A stretch of 16,640 nt of DNA from an uncultured Bacteroidota bacterium (lineage in GTDB: Bacteria; Bacteroidota; Bacteroidia; Flavobacteriales; BACL11), in NCBI GenBank assembly GCA_902514225.1, contig CABXPN010000019.1:1-16640 (forward strand). The letters run 5' to 3'. The position numbers were made by a program, and so were the translations under genes. Each line of letters opens with the position of its first letter. Position 1 is the first letter of the stretch. The notes beneath the pieces are model-generated. The model was not told where the DNA came from. It searched no databases and saw nothing but the letters and a program-made list of their open reading frames with translations. Below are positions 8,875 through 16,132 of the stretch, piece by piece.

Positions 8875-10305
8875 TTAATTGTCTTTTTTAGGAAATTCAC
8901 ACACACAACCAAATAAACATCTTTCCTTTATTATTTCATCAACCCCTTCAGGAACCATATGTTCCCAAGTTCCTTCTTCACATTTTCTTATTCTTTTCAG
9001 TACATCTCTTGAGAAAATGTCCAAAACATCTTTATTGTGATTTAAATCCTCTACTCTTTTATTGCTGTATAAATATTGGTACAGTGCTTTTATTCTTGGG
9101 TGAATAGGGATGTTGTGAGAGTTTAGTAATTCTGAGGAGTCATTTGGTTTATAGGGGTATAAATATATTTTTAGATCTCTTGTAAAAATAATACCAAACG
9201 CTTCCATAATTCCTCCATTTAGGTTTCTGTAGTATTTTTCTTCAAACATATCAATCAAACTATCAACTCCAATAATTAATCCCATTCTACTAGGTGAGAA
9301 TTGAGATAAATACTCAATAACTTTATAATATTTTTTATAGTTGGAGATCATTACTGTATAACCAAGAGAACAAAGTATATCAACTCTGTCTAAAAAATCT
9401 TGTTCATCAACATCACCTTCTGATTTTAGGTTACTTAATGTAATCTCAAACAATACTTGTATATTATTTTCATCTACTCTTTTATCAGATTTAAATCTTT
9501 CAAGTCCATTTTCTAACATGTCAATATTAACCTTTGTTACCGGTCGGAAACTACCTCTTAGGGTTAAGATGTTTTTTTTATAAAGTATATCAGAAGGTTG
9601 ATGATTTAATCCATCAGGAGTAAAGATAACACTATTGGTCATTCCTTCTTTTACTAGTGTTAAACTTAATAGTCTGTTATCTACATCCTTAAAGTTAGGA
9701 CCGAAAAAACTAACCATATCAATATCTACACTATCTCTCGAGATGTTATCGTATAATTCTTTTAGTATTTCTTTTGGGTCTGAAGCGTAAAAACAAGCAT
9801 GTAATAAATTTGTTCCTAAAATTCCTATTGTTTCTTGTTGTAATTTAGCATCTTGATCATGTAAGTTTACATGAAGAATAATATCATTTGGTTTTGAATT
9901 ATATTCTTTCTGGAATCTAACCCCAAGCCAACCATGGCCTTCTGTTGTTTTCTGATAGTTTATAGTTGTTATTGTATCTGCAAAAGTGAAAAATTTCCTA
10001 CCAGGATGATCTTTATTATCTAATCTGTCAACTATCAAATTATACTCATGACTAAGCATGTTTAATAATCTGGATTTACAAACATATCTTTCATGAACTT
10101 CTTTTCCGTAAATAGCATCAGAAAAATCTTTGTCGTAAGCTGACATAGTTTTTGCAATTGTACCAGATGCAGATCCTGCTCTAAAAAACTGTCTGGCAAC
10201 TTCTTGCCCAGCTCCAATTTCTACCATAGTACCGTAAATATTATGGTCTAAGTTGATTTTCAGTGCTTTTTGTGTAGGGCTTAATATTATATTGTCTTCC
10301 ATCAT
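8875..10305 (-). CDS. Conserved cytosolic protein of unknown function
   Basis: From the annotated start this is 477 residues with no signal peptide or membrane segment. The N-terminal third is rich in glycine motifs: NLDHNIYGTMVEIGAGQEVA, FFRAGSASGTIAKTMSAYDK and FSDAIYG. Later come GHGWLGVRFQ, DNRLLSLTLVKEGMT, LTLRGSFRPVTKVNIDML, DRVDILCSLGYTVMISN and FGIIFTRDLKIYLYPY. It ends with a Cys cluster, ERCLFGCVCEF. I recognise this as a widely conserved bacterial family whose members, as I recall, carry automatic labels such as nicotinate-nucleotide adenylyltransferase or TonB-dependent receptor. Neither fits: there is no (H/T)xGH nucleotidyltransferase motif and no barrel. The frame extends back to an ATG at 10386. 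I prefer the ATG pair at 10305/10302, because an exact promoter box (10329-10336) lies inside that extension and the extension looks non-coding. Start is divergent from the hydrolase; the receptor gene lies 48 nt downstream. Confidence 0.8.
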   Translation of the reverse strand: MMEDNIILSPTQKALKINLDHNIYGTMVEIGAGQEVARQFFRAGSASGTIAKTMSAYDKDFSDAIYGKEVHERYVCKSRLLNMLSHEYNLIVDRLDNKDHPGRKFFTFADTITTINYQKTTEGHGWLGVRFQKEYNSKPNDIILHVNLHDQDAKLQQETIGILGTNLLHACFYASDPKEILKELYDNISRDSVDIDMVSFFGPNFKDVDNRLLSLTLVKEGMTNSVIFTPDGLNHQPSDILYKKNILTLRGSFRPVTKVNIDMLENGLERFKSDKRVDENNIQVLFEITLSNLKSEGDVDEQDFLDRVDILCSLGYTVMISNYKKYYKVIEYLSQFSPSRMGLIIGVDSLIDMFEEKYYRNLNGGIMEAFGIIFTRDLKIYLYPYKPNDSSELLNSHNIPIHPRIKALYQYLYSNKRVEDLNHNKDVLDIFSRDVLKRIRKCEEGTWEHMVPEGVDEIIKERCLFGCVCEFPKKDN

Positions 10306-10328
10306 AATAATGATATTTCTTAATCGAG

Positions 10329-10336
10329 CAAATTTA
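10329..10336 (-). promoter_or_regulatory. -7 promoter element (TAAATTTG) of the conserved-protein/receptor unit
   Basis: On the minus strand this reads TAAATTTG, identical to the lipoprotein-gene box. It ends 23 nt before the ATG at 10305. It supports that start and argues against the upstream ATG at 10386, which would put the promoter inside the coding region. No convincing -33 TTTG is seen. Confidence 0.6.
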
Positions 10337-10370
10337 ACTACTTTTTTACATCTGAATAGGTTAAAATCTA

Positions 10371-10378
10371 TATTTTTA
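10371..10378 (+). promoter_or_regulatory. Possible -7 promoter element (TATTTTTA) of the PhnP-like gene
   Basis: TATTTTTA has one mismatch to TAnnTTTG (last base) and ends 20 nt before the ATG at 10399. It shares the gap of about 93 bp with the divergent minus-strand promoter. Support comes mainly from the matching spacing; AT-rich background makes it uncertain. Confidence 0.35.
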
Positions 10379-10398
10379 CAAATCATAAATTTATTAGA

Positions 10399-11166
10399 AT
10401 GGATATTACAATTTTAGGAAGTGGAACATCTCAGGGAGTACCCGTTATTGCTTGTAATTGTGATGTTTGTAAATCAGAAAATTCAAAAGATAAAAGATTA
10501 AGGTCTTCTGTTTTGATAGAAGTTGATAATCAGAAAATTGTTGTGGATACAGGTCCTGATTTTAGGCAACAAATGCTTAATGAAAAGGTAGAAAACATAG
10601 AAGCGGTATTGTTGACGCATGAACATAAAGATCATATTGCTGGATTAGATGATGTAAGAGCATTTAATCATAGATGGAAAAAAGATATGGATATTTATTG
10701 TTCTGAAAATGTAGAAACAGCACTTAAAAGAGAGTTTCATTATGTTTTTTCTGATTTTGATTATCCAGGAATTCCAAAGTTAAAATTAAATTTGTTCGAA
10801 AATAAAGAGTTTTACATAAACAAAACTAAAATTACTCCAATTCAGGTGATGCATTATAAGCTACCAGTTTTTGGTTTTAGGATAAAAGATTTCGTTTATA
10901 TTACGGATGTAAGTTATATTTCTGCAAAGGAAAAAGAAAAAATAAAAGGAGCTAAAGTTTTAGTTATTGATGCTCTCAGAAAGAAAGAACACATTTCTCA
11001 TTTTACATTAGATCAGGCTTTGGAATTAATAAATGAAGTTAAAGTAGAAAAATCGTACTTAACTCATATTAGTCATTTTATGGGAAAACATAATGATTTA
11101 CTTTTAGAATTACCTGAGAATGTTCTGCCTGCATTTGATGGATTAAAAATAGAGATGAACGAATAA
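10399..11166 (+). CDS. PhnP-like metallo-beta-lactamase-fold hydrolase (probable phosphodiesterase)
   Basis: A 255-residue cytosolic protein of the COG1235/PhnP branch. It opens with GSGTSQGVPVIACNCDVC and KDKRLRSSVLIE, typical of this branch. The metallo-beta-lactamase motif is THEHKDH (His74, His76, Asp78, His79). The remaining metal ligands are probably His152 (VMHYKL), Asp170 (ITDVS) and His223 (THISH). Cys19, Cys21 and Cys24 with His226 match the pattern of the second, structural zinc site known in E. coli PhnP. By family it should hydrolyse a phosphodiester, such as a cyclic phosphate. There are no phosphonate genes here, so the PhnP pathway role is not supported by context and I give no symbol. 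Length is normal (about 250). It is transcribed divergently from the unknown conserved gene, with a 69-nt gap to the protease gene. Confidence 0.88.
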   Translation: MDITILGSGTSQGVPVIACNCDVCKSENSKDKRLRSSVLIEVDNQKIVVDTGPDFRQQMLNEKVENIEAVLLTHEHKDHIAGLDDVRAFNHRWKKDMDIYCSENVETALKREFHYVFSDFDYPGIPKLKLNLFENKEFYINKTKITPIQVMHYKLPVFGFRIKDFVYITDVSYISAKEKEKIKGAKVLVIDALRKKEHISHFTLDQALELINEVKVEKSYLTHISHFMGKHNDLLLELPENVLPAFDGLKIEMNE

Positions 11167-11207
11167 GAACAAATTAGTTAAGAGTATCATTTCTTATTAT
11201 ATTTACT

Positions 11208-11215
11208 TATTATTG
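11208..11215 (+). promoter_or_regulatory. Possible -7 promoter element (TATTATTG) of the metalloprotease gene
   Basis: TATTATTG has one mismatch to TAnnTTTG and ends 20 nt before the ATG at 11236. No hairpin terminator for the preceding gene is visible in the 69-nt gap, so some read-through from the hydrolase gene is possible. Confidence 0.35.
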
Positions 11216-11235
11216 TAGCTTAAAAACATACTTTA

Positions 11236-14094
11236 ATGAAAAAACAATTATTACTACTTTTTATCTCCTCATTTATTTTCTTTAATCTTTTTAGTTCGGA
11301 TAGTAGAACAGACGAATTTGAAATCAGATATATAAAGGAAGCTATCCATTTAAATACTGATTTACAACATCAATTAAGAAACAATATAGAATGGCAATTA
11401 TTTTTAGATATTCATCCAAATTGGTATGTGTATTTTAATGAAAATAATAGTTTACCTCATAGGGCTTTCGGTGAAGGGTTTTTTGTGAGTTCTATTTCTG
11501 AATTTGTCGCAAACGATCTAACAATGTTTGATGTGCCATTTTCTGATTTAAATCTTATTTCTGAAACAAAAAATGAAAAATATTCAAATTATATTTATAC
11601 TCAGACTTACAAAGGATTAGAAGTTCTAGATAGTAGATTTTATGTAAAAACTAAACTTACTAATGAAGTGGTAGTTTTTGGTTTAGATGTTTTTCCTGAT
11701 ATTAATTTGTCTATTAATTCTACTATTTCAAATTCTGAGGCAATTTTAAGTGCGTCTTCTAATTTACCATTCTCAGTTTCGGAAAGTAGAGTAGAAGATA
11801 AGATGAAAATTTTACCGATTCCAACAAATGTAAAGTATGAATATCATTTAGTTAAAGTAGTTCATTTATCTACAAAAAATTATATTGGACCTGCGGAATA
11901 TTTGTGTTATGTTGATGCAAATACAGGAGAGCTTTTAATGAGACAAAATGATATTAAGTTTGAAGCAATGCAATCTACAATTCATGTAGAAGGAGAGGTT
12001 TATACAACTAATCCATTTAACCCTGTTTCTGTAGTAGATTTTGTGAATTTAAAGGTGGGATATAATAATTCTAATTATTATACAGACAGTCTTGGGGAAG
12101 TTATATTGCCATCTAATTCTGGTAACGCAACTTATTACTTAGAAGGTCTATATTCTAAAGTTCAAACAAACAGTAATGTACCTAGTTTTAACGCATCTCT
12201 ATCAAATAGTAATGTCGTTTTTGATAATACGAATTCTACTGTTCCCGAAAGAACAGCTTTTTATGCAGTTAATAATATTCATTCTCATTTTAAATCTCAA
12301 TTCCCATCTTTTAATGGATTAGATTTTCCTGTTGAAACAAATGTTGATATAGGTACAGCGAATTGCAATGCTTATTATAGTGGAGGTACAGTTAATTTCT
12401 ATGCTGAAGGAGGTGGATGTCAAGCAACAGCTAATATCCCTGATGTAGCTTATCATGAGTATGGACATGCGATTAATGATTATAGATATAATGCTGGAGC
12501 AGGTATGTGGAATGGAGGATTAAATGAAGGTACTGCAGATATTTGGGCGTTATCTTTAACTCAATACCCGGTACTTGGTGAAGGATGGTATCTGAATGAT
12601 CCAAATAGTAATGTGAGGGAGTATGATTCGATTTTGAAAGTATATCCTCAAGATTTAGTTGGAGAAGTTCATGCGGATGGAGAGATTATATGCGGAGCAT
12701 TTTGGCGTACATATGAAAATTTAGGAAGTATGCAACAAGCGTTAGATTTATTTATAGATTTGTATGATGCAGGTCCTGATGGTCCAAATGGTACTGAAGG
12801 GATTATATACACAGATATTTTAGTTGAGTTTTTATATTCTGATGATAATGATGGGAATATTTTTAATGGTACACCAAACGATTTAGCAATTGTTGATGCT
12901 TTTGCTAAACATGGTATTACTTTACTTTCTAATGCAGTTTTAACTCATACTGAACTTGATGAGTCCTTACAATCTGTAAATATTGATGTAGATGTAAACA
13001 TCACATTAACATACCCTTGGGCTTTGGATAATGCATATTGTTACTATAAAGTAAATAACTCTAATCTTTGGGATAGTATTCCTTTGTCTGTAGTTTCAGG
13101 AAATGATTATTCGGCTCAGATACCAATGCAAAATAGTGGTACTGTTGTTGCTTATTATTTATCTTTAACAGATGTATACGGAAAGAAGGCTGCAGTTACT
13201 CCATTTTCTGCACATTTAGATAAACATGCAAATTTACCTTACTTTATTTTGGTTGGTTATGAATTGGAAGAAGAACAAGATTTTGATTTTAATATTGGGT
13301 TTTGGGATGTTTCACATCCATCTGATAATGCAACTACCGGTTTGTGGGAAATAGGAGTTCCGGAAGGTACTTTTTATGATAATACTGTTCCGGTTCAGAC
13401 TCCTAATCAGCATACTTTCCAAGGAGCATATTGTGCATTTACAGGAAATGATTTTACAGGAGGTAGTATTGGAGCAAATGATGTAGATGGAGGTCATACT
13501 ACACTTACTTCTCCAATATATGATTTAACAGATTATACTAATCCTACTTTTGCTTATTACAGATGGTATACAAATTCCCCTCCAACAGGTGCAAATCCTA
13601 ATGCTGATTGGTGGCAGGTACAAGTGACAGATGATGGTGTAAATTGGGTATATGTAGAAAATAATATGACTTCTGATAACAGATGGAGGAAGTTCTCTTT
13701 TAGGGTAAAAGATTATGTAAATATTACTTCTGATTTTAGAATGAGGTTTATTGCTTCTGATAGTATAAGATTAGGACAGAATTTGGATGGTGGTAGTTTG
13801 GTAGAAGCTGCAGTTGATGATGTATATTTATATGATGAAAATATTGTTTCTTCTGTTGAAGATATCATAGAAAATATTGATGTATTCCCGAATCCTACTA
13901 AAGGAATAGTTTATTTTGATCTGGATAAAGAATATCAGATTAAAGTTGTAAATGTTATAGGGGAAGAAATCCTTTCAGAACAATTAAATATCACAGAGAA
14001 CACAATTGATTTAACAGAATTTTCTGATGGTATTTATTACATTAAATTCTATAATGATCAATTTATAGAAACAAAAAAGATAATTTTAGAATAG
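11236..14094 (+). CDS. Secreted zinc metalloprotease (thermolysin/fungalysin-like) with T9SS type A sorting domain
   Basis: A 952-residue exported protein. A Sec signal peptide (about 1-19) is followed by a propeptide-like region: an FTP-like part at about 50-110 and a PepSY-like part near 195-235 with YVDANTGELLMRQ. The catalytic domain spans about 320-560 and carries AYHEYGHAINDY: zinc ligands His407 and His411, catalytic Glu408. The third ligand is Glu431 in NEGTADIWA, exactly 20 residues after His411 as in thermolysin. His479 (EVHADGEI) could be the transition-state His. An Ig-like region (about 570-670) and a jelly-roll/MAM-like domain (about 679-870) follow. The end is a type A sorting domain (about 880-952) with DVFPNPTKG, GIYYIKF and a basic C-terminal stretch. 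The expected product is secreted or cell-surface attached after T9SS export and probably self-processed. The substrate is unknown. A strong terminator follows the stop codon. Confidence 0.9.
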   Translation: MKKQLLLLFISSFIFFNLFSSDSRTDEFEIRYIKEAIHLNTDLQHQLRNNIEWQLFLDIHPNWYVYFNENNSLPHRAFGEGFFVSSISEFVANDLTMFDVPFSDLNLISETKNEKYSNYIYTQTYKGLEVLDSRFYVKTKLTNEVVVFGLDVFPDINLSINSTISNSEAILSASSNLPFSVSESRVEDKMKILPIPTNVKYEYHLVKVVHLSTKNYIGPAEYLCYVDANTGELLMRQNDIKFEAMQSTIHVEGEVYTTNPFNPVSVVDFVNLKVGYNNSNYYTDSLGEVILPSNSGNATYYLEGLYSKVQTNSNVPSFNASLSNSNVVFDNTNSTVPERTAFYAVNNIHSHFKSQFPSFNGLDFPVETNVDIGTANCNAYYSGGTVNFYAEGGGCQATANIPDVAYHEYGHAINDYRYNAGAGMWNGGLNEGTADIWALSLTQYPVLGEGWYLNDPNSNVREYDSILKVYPQDLVGEVHADGEIICGAFWRTYENLGSMQQALDLFIDLYDAGPDGPNGTEGIIYTDILVEFLYSDDNDGNIFNGTPNDLAIVDAFAKHGITLLSNAVLTHTELDESLQSVNIDVDVNITLTYPWALDNAYCYYKVNNSNLWDSIPLSVVSGNDYSAQIPMQNSGTVVAYYLSLTDVYGKKAAVTPFSAHLDKHANLPYFILVGYELEEEQDFDFNIGFWDVSHPSDNATTGLWEIGVPEGTFYDNTVPVQTPNQHTFQGAYCAFTGNDFTGGSIGANDVDGGHTTLTSPIYDLTDYTNPTFAYYRWYTNSPPTGANPNADWWQVQVTDDGVNWVYVENNMTSDNRWRKFSFRVKDYVNITSDFRMRFIASDSIRLGQNLDGGSLVEAAVDDVYLYDENIVSSVEDIIENIDVFPNPTKGIVYFDLDKEYQIKVVNVIGEEILSEQLNITENTIDLTEFSDGIYYIKFYNDQFIETKKIILE

Positions 14095-14100
14095 AAAGAA

Positions 14101-14130
14101 AAAAGGGAATCGAAAGATTCCCTTTTTTTT
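14101..14130. terminator. Strong bidirectional rho-independent terminator
   Basis: AAAAGGGAATC (14101-14111) pairs perfectly with GATTCCCTTTT (14116-14126) around a GAAA tetraloop. A-rich sequence precedes and eight T (14123-14130) follow, so it works from either side. It lies between the converging protease and repeat-protein genes and overlaps the first two bases of the latter's stop codon on the plus-strand numbering. Confidence 0.92.
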
Positions 14131-16033
14131 ATTTAACAATTTTTTGTGTTATAGAATTCTCATCTTTAAAAGTAATTTTAATAGTATATAATCCTTTTTC
14201 TAGTTTCTGAACATTTATCCTGTTTGTAGGATTTTTTTCAGAGATAATTATTTTTCCTAGAATATCACTAATTTCAACTTTAATTATTTCTTTATCCGAT
14301 TTAATGTTTAATATATCTGAAACAGGATTTGGAAAAATATTGAAATTATTTAAATCCTCAGAATTTACAGAGGTAGTATTACAATTTGTCTGACATCCAG
14401 ACAAACTAGCATATAAGCCAGTTCCATCACCAGGGTCATAACAATTACCTAAGGTTGCATCACAATTCCACGTTGGTGTTGCTTGGCAGTTATTTAAGCA
14501 ATCTTGAAGGCTCCAATAATTACCACTTCCATCTCCAGGGTCCTGACAATCTCCTGGAGCAACACAATCATAGGATTCTTGAGCTTGACAATTATTAATG
14601 CAATCATTCAGTGTTGGGTATTGTCCCCACCCGTTCCCTGGATCATAACAATTACCTGTCCAATCGCAATCCCAAGTTTGAGGTGGTGGAGTACAATTAG
14701 TTTGACAATCTATCAGTGTTGCATATTGACCATATGTTCCATAAGCTGTATCACAATTGCCAGTCCAATCACAATCATAGGTTACGGGAGCTATACACGA
14801 AGTTTGACAAGCTGATAATGTTGCGTAAGTACCGTTTCCTGTTCCAGGGTCGACACATGAATAATTAATACATTCATAAGTTACCGGTTGTTGTACGCCA
14901 ACATTTTCAAAATAAGATATTTCTTCATTTGTTCCAGCAAGTAAATCTATATCACTATCATTGTCTAGATCTTCAAATTCAAAATTAGGAGCGTCATCAA
15001 AAACAGATCCATTTAATCCAAAAGGATTTATAACTGAAGCAGCGAATTGAGCTGCGTTAATAGTTCCTGTATTTTCATGATAAGTAAATTGAGCTCCATA
15101 ATAACCGTATTCACCAAATATTACATCTAAGTCACCATCATTATCAAGGTCTGTTAATTCTGGAATTTTCACTCCTGTACCTGGAGGTAAACCAAAGTTG
15201 TTATATTGAGGTGTATTAAATATTGGATTAAGATTATTTCCTGTGTTTTCAATAAAATTAAATAAAGTCAGTTGGGTAGAGTAAGAAAATGAAGAATTAA
15301 TTAAATCAAAATCCCCATCATTATCAATATCTCCAATGGCTGAGAATTCAATACCTGGAGAGTCTTGCAGTCCAAAAGGATTTGTAACAGCTGATGTAAA
15401 ATTAGCAGCAGCAGGCGTTCCTATATTCTCGTGATACCTATATTTTGATGTAAAAGAGTAATAACCCACATATATAATATTAGATAATACATCAAAATCA
15501 CCATCATCATCTAAATCAACAAAATGTCTTACACTAATCATAGAAGTGTCATTTGGGATTAGTGATAAGTTAAATGGATTTAATTCAGGGGCTTTAAAAT
15601 TGGGATTGGTAGCTGTACCAATATTTTCTTGATAATTAAAGTTTGTTAAAAGAGAATAATAACCATAGGTTAAGCTGTCAGTAAATAAATCTAAATCTCC
15701 ATCATTATCAATGTCAATAAGATTTACTGATTGAGTATAATTAGTGTAACTAGGTGTAATTCCAAAAGGATTTGTTACTGGATAGGCGAAATATTGAGCA
15801 GAAGCTGTATTGGTACAAGAAATACCAATAAAAAGAGCAAGAGTCCCTAATATTTTCTTCATTCTGTTAGAACTTACAATTCCACTAAGCTGGCTAACTA
15901 GGTTCTTAATTTTAACAGTCATCTTAATGATGTCTGATTTTAAATCACTATCTGTTTTTTTTAGTAGAATATTTAGTTTTTTAACCAAATATCTTAGCTG
16001 TCGTTGCTTTCTTGAAAAATGTTTGCTTCCCAT
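14129..16033 (-). CDS. T9SS-exported VCBS/FG-GAP repeat protein with five Cys-rich repeats
   Basis: A 634-residue protein. Residues 1-59 are a strongly basic, lysine-rich stretch. A signal-peptide core ILGTLALFIGISC (61-73) follows, with likely cleavage after ASA (79). Five calcium-binding-type VCBS/FG-GAP loops lie at 107-115, 173-181, 235-243, 295-303 and 355-363, about 60-66 residues apart. Four follow DxDxDGDxD; the last has Ser in place of Gly. Linkers recur as HENIGT and NPFGL. Residues 386-551 hold five copies of a roughly 30-residue, four-Cys module. A type A sorting domain (562-634) ends the protein: NIFPNPVSDILNI, GLYTIKI, KIVK. It is probably a surface or secreted adhesive or structural protein. 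The ATG at 16033 is preferred over Met58 because an exact promoter box lies 27 nt upstream of it and none precedes Met58. Confidence 0.87.
   Translation of the reverse strand: MGSKHFSRKQRQLRYLVKKLNILLKKTDSDLKSDIIKMTVKIKNLVSQLSGIVSSNRMKKILGTLALFIGISCTNTASAQYFAYPVTNPFGITPSYTNYTQSVNLIDIDNDGDLDLFTDSLTYGYYSLLTNFNYQENIGTATNPNFKAPELNPFNLSLIPNDTSMISVRHFVDLDDDGDFDVLSNIIYVGYYSFTSKYRYHENIGTPAAANFTSAVTNPFGLQDSPGIEFSAIGDIDNDGDFDLINSSFSYSTQLTLFNFIENTGNNLNPIFNTPQYNNFGLPPGTGVKIPELTDLDNDGDLDVIFGEYGYYGAQFTYHENTGTINAAQFAASVINPFGLNGSVFDDAPNFEFEDLDNDSDIDLLAGTNEEISYFENVGVQQPVTYECINYSCVDPGTGNGTYATLSACQTSCIAPVTYDCDWTGNCDTAYGTYGQYATLIDCQTNCTPPPQTWDCDWTGNCYDPGNGWGQYPTLNDCINNCQAQESYDCVAPGDCQDPGDGSGNYWSLQDCLNNCQATPTWNCDATLGNCYDPGDGTGLYASLSGCQTNCNTTSVNSEDLNNFNIFPNPVSDILNIKSDKEIIKVEISDILGKIIISEKNPTNRINVQKLEKGLYTIKITFKDENSITQKIVK
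14381..14878 (-). repeat. Five tandem Cys-rich modules encoded in the repeat protein
   Basis: Residues 386-413, 419-447, 454-482, 488-516 and 522-551 each follow the plan aromatic-x-C-x(4-6)-C-x-DPG-x-G-x-G-x-Y-x-x-L-x-x-C-x3-C. Copy 2 has TAYGTYG in place of DPG. Four Cys per copy suggest two disulfides each. The copies are diverged at the DNA level, so this is an old protein repeat and not a recent expansion. Confidence 0.85.
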
Positions 16034-16060
16034 AATGAATTTTTTTTAGTTAATAATATT

Positions 16061-16068
16061 CAAAAATA
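16061..16068 (-). promoter_or_regulatory. -7 promoter element (TATTTTTG) of the repeat-protein gene
   Basis: On the minus strand this reads TATTTTTG, identical to the purL box and an exact TAnnTTTG match, ending 27 nt before the ATG at 16033. It is the main evidence that translation starts at 16033, upstream of the signal-peptide Met58. Confidence 0.6.
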
Positions 16069-16088
16069 TGAATTTTAAGATAAAATAT

Positions 16089-16101
16089 TATGCAATGCAT
16101 A
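16089..16101. promoter_or_regulatory. Interrupted palindrome TATGCA-A-TGCATA upstream of the repeat-protein promoter
   Basis: Perfect 6-bp half-sites around one base. It lies 20 bp upstream of the -7 box at 16061-16068, so it covers the -33 region and just beyond, a plausible operator or activator site. On the minus strand it could also fold as a 5-bp hairpin followed by an A/T tail, a weak terminator for the gene ending at 16133. Either role is inference. Confidence 0.3.
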
Positions 16102-16132
16102 GTAAATTATATTTATTAGGTTGGCATTGTGT

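Noticed and set aside
10306..10386. N-terminal extension of the unknown conserved protein from an ATG at 10386
   Set aside because: It contains an exact promoter box on the same strand, its residues do not resemble the conserved part, and the family N-terminus as I know it begins near the preferred start.
14504..14815. Plus-strand open frame of about 100 codons opposite the Cys-rich repeats
   Set aside because: It is antisense to a clear coding repeat, has no promoter, and its Ile/Ser/Thr-rich composition mirrors the repeats on the other strand.
14381..14878. Possible CRISPR or DNA-level tandem repeat
   Set aside because: The periodicity is in the protein; the nucleotide copies are diverged and in frame, with no identical repeats separated by unique spacers.
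16053..16091. Inverted repeat ATAATATT / AATATTAT flanking the promoter of the repeat-protein gene
   Set aside because: Pure A/T 8-mers 23 bp apart are expected by chance in DNA this AT-rich.
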